NCBI RefSeq assembly: GCF_000003815.2
Contig: NC_049991.1
Coordinates: 13,122,034 to 13,186,033 of the forward strand
DNA from: Branchiostoma floridae
Lineage: Eukaryota > Chordata > Leptocardii > Amphioxiformes > Branchiostomatidae
Length of the DNA stretch: 64,000 nt
Direction: 5' to 3'
Below are positions 23,801 to 33,370 of this stretch, piece after piece; the stretch's first letter is position 1; the number at the start of each line of letters is the position of its first letter. A model generated the notes under the pieces. The model searched no databases, was not told the DNA's origin, and saw only the letters and a list, made by a program, of their open reading frames with translations. The position numbers were made by a program, and so were the translations under genes.

Positions 23801-26800
23801 ATATGTACACTTATGATGACTATGTGACAACCATGTTTTACTGTACCACCAGGCGAGTGTTACCGCTGCTCCAGCCCAGCGCCCCCCCTCCCAGCCCCAG
23901 CAGCAGCCAGCCCAGCAGCAGCAGCCCCAACAGAACCCACCAGGCTCCCCGGGGGCCATCGGTGCCCTGCAGGGTCCCATCAATCCCACCCCAGAGCAGC
24001 TGGGGAAGCTGCGCAGCGAGCTGGACGTGGTGGAGGGCAACACCAAGGTCATGTCAGAGATGCTGACAGAGATGACCCCAGGGCAGGAGGACCCGGCAGA
24101 TTTGGAGCTTCTTCATGTGAGCAGGATATTCAATTAACATAATGAAATTCATCATTGTTAGCATATAAAGTCAATTGATAGCTGGTGTAAAACCTGCTAC
24201 AGTGTCACTGACGAAAGGTAGCAGATGATAGCTGAAATGTCTGAACGTTTCCAAAATCATATCCAGTTGTAGTGAGTAACTACTGTTTGGCATATCTTAT
24301 TACCTGGATGTCTTATTGACATAACATAGTGAAATGTTTCCTTTTTTTACAATGAAAGTTAGAACATGTTTTAATGATTGTGGTATTGTGATACGATTAT
24401 CAGTGACGTCATTGTTATTCTTCTGACAATGCCCACAAATTGAAACATGCCACTTTCAATGCATTACTTGTATGTGTACATTTGTACTGTATAAAATGTT
24501 AAACCCTATCTGTCCAGGAATTGAACAGGACCTGTCATGCCATGCAGCAGAGAATAGTAGAGCTTATTGACAAGGTGGCCAATGAAGAAGTCACTGGTAA
24601 GTAGGAGACTGTTAGCAACTGGTAGCTGTAAGTACAGTTGAATCTTGTGTCTGGCTTTCTTTATAAAGATCTAGTTTGAGTTTCAATCATAAATTTATGA
24701 AGACTACGCAAAGAAATTCAAAGGTGTTCTTAGTGTATTTTTATGTTTTTACCTCCAGGAGAGTTACTTAGAATCAATGATGACCTGAATAACGTGTTCT
24801 TGCGGTTCGAGCGCTTTGAGCGATATCGCACCGGCAAGACCGGCCAGCCATCCACCACCGCCCCCGCTGTGGCGGCCACTGCAGGGGGTCCAACAGCAGT
24901 GACTGGCGGGGCCCCACCCGTCAACGCTGCACCAATGGGAAGCTTCCCTCCTCCACCAAGTTACAGAGAAGTAAGTACATGGGACAAAGTTGTTCCCAGG
25001 TCAACATACTTTGTTGTGCAATTATAATTTTGCTTTCCATATTACACTGAGGTAGATTATGTATACAGAATTGCCAAAGAGAAAGTTTGAAATTAACTAA
25101 TACTGAGTGACGTACAGGTACTTAAGAAACATACAAAAATGTTACAGTAGAGCTAAGAAGGAAAGGAACTCTTGCACACACATGTAGCATAGCATTTGTA
25201 TTTAAGGTGCCTATCTTTTACATTTTCTGATGGTTGAACTACATCATGTTACCATGTCTTACAGTCCCATAGATAGGCTCAACACAGTGTATACAGTTAA
25301 ATTCTAATGTAGTTTACATCGTACAAGCAATAAGAGCTGTACATGTGTGGCAGCTAATACAGCTCATGTTTTTTTATAATCCTGGTTTAACTTGTACCAA
25401 AAGCAATCACAAACACCCCCTCCGGTGGCAAGCATGACCAGCTTTCCAGCTCCAGCTGCAGCTGCAGCACCTGCTCCACAGGACATGCCCCTCAACATCC
25501 CATTCCCACCTGCACACACTCAGGTAACAGCTGTGCCCCTGTGTGAGGCTTGAGATCCCTGACTGAGACATTTTACATCCTTCCTGCACATCATACTATT
25601 ATACAGTCCCCTGTTCTCCTAGACCCCTTTAATTACTATCATCTATTAACCAACATAAAGATCCAGACAGAAAAATTGACATAACTATCATCTCTCAAAT
25701 CTATGGCTTCACATATTTTCCAACAGCAGAATGTAGCTGTGACAGTGGCAATATTATGATGGCTTGAGAAGTCTGAAAAATACAAATTACTCAAACCAGC
25801 AAACCAAATGTCCTCATTGTCATATGAGACTTTTTGAAGTACATCAGTTATTACTGGATGCCTGAACAATAAACCCTGAAAGCCTATCGTATCAGAGTCA
25901 TGTTTTCTCGGTGTGTAAAAAGGCCTGTCATGACATTGTTTTTCTAAAGACACAAACGGTATCACCATTTCAGTACTAGACTTTCCCTAAGATTATTCAT
26001 TTGGAAATACACATAGAGACACAATCATAAATTCTTCAAAAGGCCAGAATAAAGACCATACAATTTTCTACTCACCCTCTCCATTAACTCTTTTCAACTA
26101 ATAAGTTTGCTGTGTGTTAGCATAACACCAACTAATAAAAAGACCAGGTAGTTGCTTTATACAACTAAATTTGAACTTAGAAAACAAGAGTACTTGCAAC
26201 ATACAACATTTTTGCAAATACATGTATCTAGTAAGTATGAATTGATTAATAAAGTTGTGTAAGTTTGTACATGTACTATAGATATCTGCATGAGTATCAT
26301 ACTAGTAAAGAAGTTTCAGCATCTTGATTAGAAGTTTGTGACTTGTTTCTAACTTCACTTTTCTTTCCAGTGATTCTATATGTAGTTGCTAATCATCAGC
26401 TGATATTTATATATGCAACCTCAACTTTACATGTTACATTCATTCAGCTATACAATATATATTCTTTTTAAAAACAGGTATTGTATGAATAGAGGCCTGT
26501 CCTCTGTCATGACTTCCATTGGTCTTACTTTGCACAGTCACATCCGTACCTAATGTACATGTCACAAGTTGTATACATAAGGTGATCTGTTTATACACAT
26601 GCTTTCTGAAGTGGCATCAAATATGTGAAATTCACACTAAGTCTGGTAGCAGTATCTTTAAAGATGTCTGGATGGTCAGGGTTGCATTGCATTGCATTTT
26701 GTTGCTGAATGTTCACCCCTGCAAGTATATGCATATCACATTAATTCACACCTGCGCTGTGGAGATCAACTAGCAACAAACATACATTCCTGTATCAATC

Positions 26801-29800
26801 ATACTTGTTCATTTTTATATAGGTGCTCTCTTACACTTGCAGCTGTACAGTCATTTAAATGCTACATTGATAATTTTCATCTCTAAACACCTCTCATGTC
26901 CATGCCACATCTATGGCAGTTTTTTCCTTCACGTTAGATGCATCTGTAGTGTGTGATAGCTCTTAGTTAATGCACCTGTCAAGTAGTATCTGCAGCTTAT
27001 TGTAGCCCCTACCCCCACCTGTGTATGTAGCTGTCTGCATGCTGCACTTAGAGCTGCACACTAATAGTGATTGTGTTTCTCACCCCCTGCATGTGATTCT
27101 CTTGGTGAACTCTAAAGGACCCAAATGCCACCCCTCTGATGGGGACCCTAGACAGCCTCAACCCTCCACCCACCTACACTGAGGTAAAGGGAGGTGGTCT
27201 TGTGTGCTCAGAAGTCTAGCATAAGAACTATCAAATATATTTAATGCTGGTGCACCTTTATACATAGGGTTATAACTATACCTGTTGCTTTTAAGAGGCA
27301 AGGTATTTAGGGATATCAAGTCAACAGACAATGGTTTCAAGCTGCAATATCAAAATTACTGCAGTTTGAAACCACTGTACATCGACTTGATATTCCTAGA
27401 TACCCTGGTTTTAAAAGCAATGGATAATAGGTTACACTGCGGATAAAGGTGCACTAGTGTTATGTAATAAACAGTTGCTGGACATAGGCAAAACCAATAG
27501 TCAACTGTATCCTTTCTGAGACTATGCTGTTAGAGGGTGTGGTCTTGTACTTCTGTCTTTTTCTGGTAGAGGGAGCAATCTTCTTTCTGACAGGGACTAT
27601 TTGGTACTGGGCTTTAACTGACTATATTTCCTGGTGAACTTCTGTCCATAGCACTATATTTGTTTACAGTGTGATACTGTGACTTCCTTCTTGAAATTAG
27701 TATTTTTAGCACAATTTGTCTGAAACAGACATCATGTTTAACTCCAACAGGTGTTTTAAAACAGTTATGATATGAATTCTGTTTATTCATGTAACATTTT
27801 TTCTTCAGCATCACTTACACACTGACCACAACTTATTTTTTCTCATGTACACTCTTCTAACCTGATTAACCAGTCTTGTTCTGTGGTATTGGTATAAACT
27901 GAAAATGTTGATTTGCCTCTTCATTTAATAAAGACGTCTTGACATTTGAATTCATAAAAAGTTTCTTGATTTGTTGTTTTGTTGTGTGCTAGTCTCAGAG
28001 TGCAGAGCCCCAGACAGACACCCTTATCGACCTGGGCCCAGCCGTGAGCCCAGGAGGCCCTCCCCCTCTCCAGCCTACAGCAGCCGGACTACAGCAGCAA
28101 CTAGCAGGCCTCAGTAAGTGTGGAGTGCTGACCACAGGGCTGCCTCCAGGACCTGTCCTGGGACGGAAATTTGCTTGTTGGGACCGAAAAGAATTTCACC
28201 CTATCCGTCCAAAAAATTGACATATGATGAAACTTGTTAAAAATGTACAAAAAAAAAAAAACATGCTTAAAATAATATATTTCACCAGGACGATTAACAA
28301 CATGGGCCCTCAAACAATGAGTGGGACAGAAAAAAAATTAAAGCTGGAGACAGTCCTGGGTGACCAGATATGTGGAAACAAATGAAGTTGTAATCTGGCA
28401 TGCTCAGATTATCAAGAGCTTTGTTTAGTATGCAACCATAACAAATGGACATGAACCAGCTTTCAATCTATTGGGTGTTTTTTGTACTAATTAGGTATGT
28501 GTAGTAATACAAATGTATGTGTATAGATTTATCAAGAATTTATCTTTGATACCTTTTCCCTGACCCTTCCCTCTTATTTTATGACATTGGTTCAAACAAA
28601 CAGACCTGTGGATGACCATAGCAATGTACACAGTACATGTTGATCTTAGATTTATCAATGAAAGTTCTTATCAGTGAAAACTGGTGAACAGCTACCAAGT
28701 TGAAATGTATCTGCATAATGTGTATGTGTGAGTATGCATGTGTCTTTGTTGATGTGTGTGTTTGCATGTGTTTTTACTTTGTGAGTTTGCTTCTTGTTCC
28801 CTCCTTCACATTTGGATTCTCCATTTCACACCCAGGTATCACCAGTTCCAGCATCAGCAGCACCCTGAATGCCACGCCCACTGTCACAGCTCAGAACACT
28901 GCAGGGAGGGATGATGATGAGTTTGACATGTTTGCACAGACCAGAGGGAAGTCCATGGAGGAGTCCAGGAGAGGGTTGGTGTTTTCTTCTCTGATTAAGT
29001 AGTAGTAGTAGTAGTAGTGTCCAGTATTTGATATACTGCTGCTGGTATCCCAGACACAGTGGTAGGCAGCAGTTGGCTTGTCTATACACTATATGCTACA
29101 ATGCGGCTCTGTCCATCAGGTTCCATGCAGTATCAGAAACAGAATAATTTTTTTTTGTATTGCTCATCATCCATCCATTTGTTGCTACCCATAGACCTTT
29201 TATATCTTTGTTTTTAATTTTGGCATACAATGATTAAGATCAAATGTACACCCTGGTTAGTCAAATGCATCAAAACCCATCAAAATGCTGCATACCTAGC
29301 CCTTAACACGTATTGTTTTTTTTTTTTTGTTTTTTTTCTATTTTGCTTTTGGACAGACGAGGACAATGTGGCACTGCACTCAAGTTTTAGTAACTTATAT
29401 TAACAGTGCCACATACACGGTACAGACAGAAGGTACCCATTTTTACACCTGGGTGAAGTGAGGAAGGTCGTGTAAAGTGCCTTTCCCTAGGGCACAACGT
29501 CGGGGCGGGGCATGGCGGGGATCGAACTCAGAACCTCTAGGTTCCGAGCCGAACGCTCTACCAGTTACGCCATGCCCGACGCCACAGGGCGACACGTATT
29601 GTTGTTGTTTTTATTTACCACTTAATTTAGGAATGCCTATTTTGACTGTAACAGTAACATGCATTAGGATATACACAGTAAGGGTTGATCTGACTGGTAT
29701 AAGTTGATAGATGATTGGTTGTCTCCCATGTTTCTACAGTGGTAGCACGTATGAAGACATATCCCATTCCGGTGACCTCATGAGCGGAGGCCTAGCCCGA

Positions 29801-32800
29801 GCTGTCAACACCAAATCTAACCCGAACCAACCTGTAAGTGAAACTCTTTCTTTATGTCTTAATTCACTTTCTTTCATCACGCTAGAATGAAATTCTGAAT
29901 GGGTTTCCAGTCCAGGCCATTTTTGGTTTATCAGCTTCTATGTCCACTCATAGTTATTTTACATGATAAAAAGTCTCCACTATTATTAATTGTGTCACAG
30001 TATAGCTGTAAATGTTAGCTTCATATTAACCTTTAAAAACTATACCATACATTGTAGGTGAATTTTTCTCACACTCATAACCCGTCATCAATACAGTTGT
30101 GTTTACAAGGTGTACAAGTAAGAGATATAATGCACTATTGTAGATCATTTTTCTGTAGTTTCACTGGAAAACAAGGTGGAGATAGTGACAAACCTATTGA
30201 CTTACAATAAAGTTCTTGCTAACAATATGACTTCAGCTACAGTTATAAACCATTATGTTCTGTCTTGTCTGCTACCTGACCAACTCAAAGGACGAACCGT
30301 ATGACGAGGTTTGTACATGGTGCTTTATGTAGTCATTGGCTGGGCGGTGTTTTGCCTTCAAAATAAAGGAATTAGCTTTAATCATCATAATGGCTAATGG
30401 AGATACTGAACATGGCAAGGCTATACATACACTGTATGTAGCTGGGTCAAGCAGATTGCCAGCATGGGACCAATGCATGAAATTGGTTATGACAGCTAGC
30501 AAGGCTAGCAGTTATTTAAAGCAAACCGTTGCTCATCATGTCAGGCCAATTGCTTCACAGACTGTTGAACAGGCCACATTGGAAGTAATCGGGGCATATA
30601 TCCAGGGTATTGTTCAATGTTGTATAATGATGATATGTTCCAGCGAGCCCAAGATGCATTGAGAGGTTATGACGAGGTAGAAAGGTGGTTAGCAGACAGT
30701 GACTTGAAGCCATGCCTGAGTGGTGTGCCGCTGAGCGTGTAGTAGACTGCACACATGCTAATGAGCTCTACAGTAGAGCACTGTGGGACAGAAACTTGTC
30801 ATACATTACGGCTGGCATGTGCCTTGATATCTGTGTGTTCACAGTTTGGCAAGGAATATTTTTCTGATGTTTCAATCTCACTTCCAGAAAGGAGGCTGAA
30901 ATTAATTTTTATGATTGGTTGCACAAGACACAATTACTTCAATAATGTCCAATGTCACTGACTAAAGACACCGGATGGTGGTCTGAAACGTCTGACCATT
31001 TCCATAATCATATCAAGTGACTGCTTTTTGGCATAATGTCCAATGTCTTTACCCTTTGTATAGAATATCTCAGTAATGAGTTATTATACTGTGCAAAGGA
31101 TGCTAATTAAAGGTATTTTATTAGGTAGAACTTTAGAAAAGGACATGTTAGAAATTCAACTGTGTGAAGTTCTTGAAATTATGCAAAAAGTAATCTTGAG
31201 TAAAACTTAAACTATCTCTCTGACATTCAACACCAACATCACTGCTCAGGTAACAAGTGTCTTGTACGCCAGCCAGTGACAAGTGTCTGTCCTGTAGTGT
31301 GGCACTTGTAGCAGCATCTTATACTTGACTTGTCTCTGCATGTGTGTGACCCTGTCTGTCCCTTTCAGCATGCTCAGCCCCTAGATGAGGTAGAAAAATG
31401 GCTTGAGCAGAGTGACCTGCCGGTAAGTAGAAGAAGCATGTGCACATGCGTGCGTGTGTAGTTATTCTGTGTCTGCATCATTTGAAGCTCTGTCATGGAT
31501 TGTACATCTTTCAAAATCTGCTGTTACGGCTTATTCTGTTTACTTAGCATAATGGGGTGGATCATATACATGTACAATGTACGTGTAGTACCACAATGTC
31601 ACACCCGATGTCATTTTCTAGTAGATGATGGGCCTTGATGATTCAAAAACAGATTGAAACTCCGTGGCCCATAGTCCCCCAATCAATATAAAGTGGCCTG
31701 CAGGCCAATTTGAGCTTCTCATAAATAAACCAAGGTTCAAACAAAATCGTGAACCAGATATATAAATGAAATGGGAACTGGTGATGCAAACATGGCAACT
31801 ACCATGCACTTTATGTTAGTATAGACAGTTTTTGTTGTAGTCAAATTTTTTGTTGTAGTAAAATGTGTCAGTCTTTTCTTGCTTTCTTGCCCTTCAGAAG
31901 CTGCATGCTGATAACTAGACTTTACTTAACAAAGCATAATTAAAGTCGATAGAATTTGTTCAGTCTTTCTATAATCTCACCTGTGTGTAATGAAATATGT
32001 TACCATATGGTCCAGCTGTTTTTCTTAACATATGAATGTTATAATTGTTTCTTACACAAAAGGAAAGTTTGATACTGTAACAATACATGCATGCCCCCTG
32101 TTGGGTTAATACCGGCCCTTGCAGATAGACACAGTGGGTGAACAGGCTGCTAGCAGGTCATCAGGGCTCACTTTGCCGCAATCTCATGTTCGTCATGGCT
32201 TGGTAACATCTGTTGCATCTTCATTTAATCAATCAATTCTCCAAGAGGGTCTTACATTGGATGCAAATTACCAGTTTTGCAAACCTCATTTCATGCTTAA
32301 TTCCTCCCAAGAAGGTTGAGATTCAGGTCTGAAAAGTGTCAGAAAAATGAAACAAAAATGTTGTAGTACCAATCACACCTTAATTGATTTACTTTCTATC
32401 TGATCAATCTGCATGCGCACAATTATTTTTAATCCCTTTAAAGGAATAGAAAGTTCCATTTCTAACTTCTAAATGAAAATAACAGGACGGGCATTGACAA
32501 GTAGTTTAACTGAAACAAAATGATTGCCTTCATACAGTCGATTGCAGTACTGTTGCCAGTATTTAAAGGGATAGCTTGCAACTCCCTTCTTCAATTCGTA
32601 TTCCCATCACTGAAAAAGCCTTGTTGCTTATCTTATGAAAAAAGAGTCATCAAAAGTAAGTATGATGTAGGATGTTGTTTCTCTTCCACAGCAATCCCCC
32701 GGCGGTGCTGCTCAGCAGGAGGAGGAGGATGTGGAACCTGTCACCAGCGCAGGTGGGTGCTCTCCGGTCAAAAACTGTAGTGATACCTTCCCTACAGTTT

Positions 32801-33370
32801 GTAGACATAGACTAGCCTCCAGTAGGCCTTCTTATTATGGCAGTAAGGGAATAATAGAATTTGGCAAAAAAATTGGAAAATTGACCAGGGGAGACAGTGC
32901 TCTGCTGACCAACTCCTCTGGTAGCAAACTCCCCTGGCGAATTATTTTCCCTACAATAGCCAGCGTATTCAGTCTGGTAGAGACTAGACATAGACCTAAC
33001 TGTTGGAAACTTTGGGGGGGGGGGGGGGTTGATGACGAAAACATGAGAGACCATAGTTCTCTTATGGATTTAATTGTCCAGTATTTAAATCATTGTTGCA
33101 TAAGATTGATATTTCCTTGTATTTATCTTATCGGTGAAATGAAACTTATTTCCTGATACACGCATTCTTTGTTTCTGAACAGAATTTGATCGGTTTTTGG
33201 AAGAGCGAGCAAAGGCAGCCGACACCCTGCCAGACCTGAACAGCCTGCCTGAGGTGCCAGCTCATCCTATCAACCCAACCTCCACGGGCGCCCCAGCACC
33301 TGCCATCCCGCCCAGGAGAGGCAGGCAAATGCAAATGGAGGAGTCTGAGAATACATTATTTGGGTTGTAG
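14895..33370 (+). CDS. TOM1L2: TOM1/TOM1L2 endosomal adaptor (VHS-GAT), complete
   Basis: Seventeen exons: 14895-14946, 17762-17846, 20554-20632 (or 20390-20483), 21691-21913, 22639-22697, 22880-22924, 23853-24116, 24518-24596, 24759-24970, 25404-25523, 27118-27183, 27993-28113, 28836-28974, 29740-29833, 31369-31422, 32692-32752, 33183-33370. The sum is 1941 nt, 646 residues. The start [15 protein letters not shown] matches the TOM1 family start; further ATGs in frame upstream (from 14808) look like 5' UTR. VHS ~10-150 ([39 protein letters not shown]); GAT ~225-310 ([37 protein letters not shown]); clathrin-box-like TLIDLG ~438-443; [13 protein letters not shown]-terminal [22 protein letters not shown]1 proteins bind ubiquitinated cargo and Tollip/clathrin on endosomes. 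It is ~140 residues longer than human TOM1L2, mainly from exons 7 and 9-11. Probably the single pre-duplication orthologue of TOM1 and TOM1L2; the symbol follows the neighbour DRC3. Confidence 0.95.
15543..15642. other. Assembly gap (100 N) in TOM1 intron 1
   Basis: Exactly 100 N, a conventional gap of unknown size, flanked by G-rich sequence on the right. Intron 1 length is therefore unknown. Confidence 0.99.
15726..16372. repeat. Inverted copies of a ~75 bp repeat in TOM1 intron 1
   Basis: The segment near 15745-15800 (GTCTGGGAGGCCTTGCCTTG, then CAGGAACACAAGTACCAGCA) reappears as its reverse complement near 16283-16365, with a few substitutions and a 4-bp insertion. A (GT)n run sits between them at ~15821-15845. 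No coding potential is seen. Confidence 0.6.
18480..19583 (+). mobile_element. Helentron-like non-autonomous element, copy B
   Basis: The left end CTAGAAAGGCCGACATTTGC matches copy A. Left subterminal motif ATATTGCAATCCAT (18518-18531) is the exact reverse complement of ATGGATTGCAATAT (19568-19581) in the 3' terminal hairpin (19545-19582). The core is about five ~162 bp tandem units: the landmark AATTTCAGGTCATTTGGTTT or a variant recurs near 18634, 18799, 18957, 19120 and 19282. Then come GATTTGACAGGAGAA, a (GAA)n microsatellite and the hairpin. This order matches HINE/DINE-1/'pearl' elements. It has no coding capacity and lies in TOM1 intron 2. Confidence 0.82.
18592..19330 (+). repeat. ~162 bp tandem repeat array of Helentron-like copy B
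   Basis: About five units, spacing 158-165 bp, each containing CCAAATTTCAGGTCATTTGG, 'AGGAGCCAAAAATATACATTTTT'-type sequence and 'CTATGAAGAAAGTGT'-type sequence. Homologous units occur in copy A at 8590-8990 and 10215-10440. Confidence 0.88.
20390..20483 (+). CDS. TOM1L2: TOM1 alternative VHS exon 3a
   Basis: Acceptor AAG before 20390 and donor GTAAGT after 20483. It enters with one base completing Gly and ends on a codon boundary, exactly like exon 3b. It encodes (G)[18 protein letters not shown] then [13 protein letters not shown], homologous to exon 3b but five codons longer (AQRYGC region) and with a different helix end. It joins in frame to exon 2 and to exon 4 (VLETCVKN). Splicing 3a to 3b would break the frame, and the intron between them is only 70 nt. 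Confidence 0.85.
20554..20632 (+). CDS. TOM1L2: TOM1 alternative VHS exon 3b
   Basis: It starts after TTTTTAG and ends before GTATGT; encodes (G)[15 protein letters not shown] then [11 protein letters not shown]. Same length (27 residues) and closest to human GPKDALRAVKKR...EVMLALT (recalled), so this is the canonical exon. Partner of exon 3a. Confidence 0.93.
22117..22240 (-). repeat. Dispersed repeat 'GGGACGGAAATTTGCTTG', intron 4 copy
   Basis: Reading the minus strand: GGGCTGTCTCCAGGACCTGT, then GACGGAAATTTGCTTGTTGG. The same segment occurs on the plus strand in intron 12 at 28131-28225. Class unknown; no TIR or TSD identified. Confidence 0.7.
23401..23830. repeat. Foldback element flanked by 21-bp direct repeats in TOM1 intron 6
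   Basis: A 21-bp identical direct repeat beginning CTTATGATGACTATGTGACA lies at 23401-23421 and 23810-23830. Inside, ~45-bp inverted arms (23432-23476 versus 23644-23690; CAATATTCTTCAAACAGTGA against its complement) surround a second small inverted repeat GACCTAGTCTC / GAGACTAGGTC (23526-23536, 23549-23559). It ends just before exon 7. Confidence 0.65.
24204..24305 (+). repeat. Retroelement-tail-like repeat 'GTCACTGACGAAAG...CTGAAA', copy 1
   Basis: GTCACTGACGAAAG, a weak stem, then CTGAAATGTCTGAACGTTTC, then ATCATATCCAGTTG and TTTGGCAT. Related copies lie at 30953-31035 and 47455-47580. Such 'ctgaYgaag...gaaacgtct' segments are typical of LINE or Penelope-like element 3' ends. Confidence 0.55.
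27244..27463. repeat. Long hairpin (foldback MITE) in TOM1 intron 11
   Basis: Two ~100-bp imperfect inverted arms meet around 27350. The left arm includes GGTGCACCTTTATAC, TTGCTTTTAAGAGGCAAGGT and GGATATCAAGTCAACAG. The right arm is its complement through CGACTTGATATTCC and GGATAAAGGTGCAC. About 80% pairing by eye; non-coding. Confidence 0.75.
28131..28360 (+). repeat. Dispersed repeat 'GGGACGGAAATTTGCTTG', intron 12 copy with partial foldback
   Basis: GGGCTGCCTCCAGGACCTGT, GGGACGGAAATTTGCTTGTT and CACCCTATCCGTCC match the inverted intron 4 copy. A partial inverted repeat of the same unit follows near 28320-28360 (GGAGACAGTCCTGGG). Confidence 0.7.
29000..29018 (+). repeat. (TAG)n microsatellite
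   Basis: Six TAG/GTA units directly downstream of exon 13 in TOM1 intron 13. Confidence 0.9.
29306..29603 (-). mobile_element. tRNA-derived SINE with intact target-site duplications
   Basis: On the minus strand a tRNA-like head starts GTCGGGCATGGCGTAACTGG. It has an A box TGGCGTAACTGG (29561-29572) and a B box GAGTTCGATCC (29519-29529), closing with GCCATGCCCCGAC opposite GTCGGGC as an acceptor-like stem. It is followed by ~170 bp of body and an A-rich tail (T-rich on plus, 29316-29342). A 12-bp duplication ACACGTATTGTT flanks it (29306-29317, 29592-29603). Lies antisense in TOM1 intron 13. Confidence 0.92.
30644..30742 (+). CDS. TOM1L2: Candidate alternative TOM1 exon (duplicate of exon 15)
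   Basis: After an acceptor TTCCAG and in the phase left by exon 14, this reads [22 protein letters not shown], paralogous to exon 15 ([13 protein letters not shown]). No convincing donor follows; the frame continues to TAG at 30740-30742. It could be an alternative terminal exon, a decayed exon, or use an unrecognised donor. A possible 18-nt microexon (GACGAACCGTATGACGAG, 30291-30308) lies in the same intron. Confidence 0.4.
   Translation, partial: RAQDALRGYDEVERWLADSDLKPCLSGVPLSV
30953..31035 (+). repeat. Retroelement-tail-like repeat, copy 2
   Basis: GTCACTGACTAAAGACACCG, GATGGTGGTCTGAAACGTCT, GACCATTTCC, ending TTTTTGGCAT. AGACACC/GGTGGTCT forms a stem between CTGACTA and GAAAC. Same family as 24204-24305. 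Confidence 0.55.
33014..33028 (+). repeat. Poly-G run (15 G)
   Basis: Fifteen consecutive G in TOM1 intron 16. The exact length may be unreliable in the assembly. Confidence 0.9.

Noticed and set aside
29517-29580. Functional tRNA gene
   Set aside because: Has A and B boxes but no good anticodon/D-arm cloverleaf, and it continues into a body with A-rich tail and TSDs, so it is a SINE.
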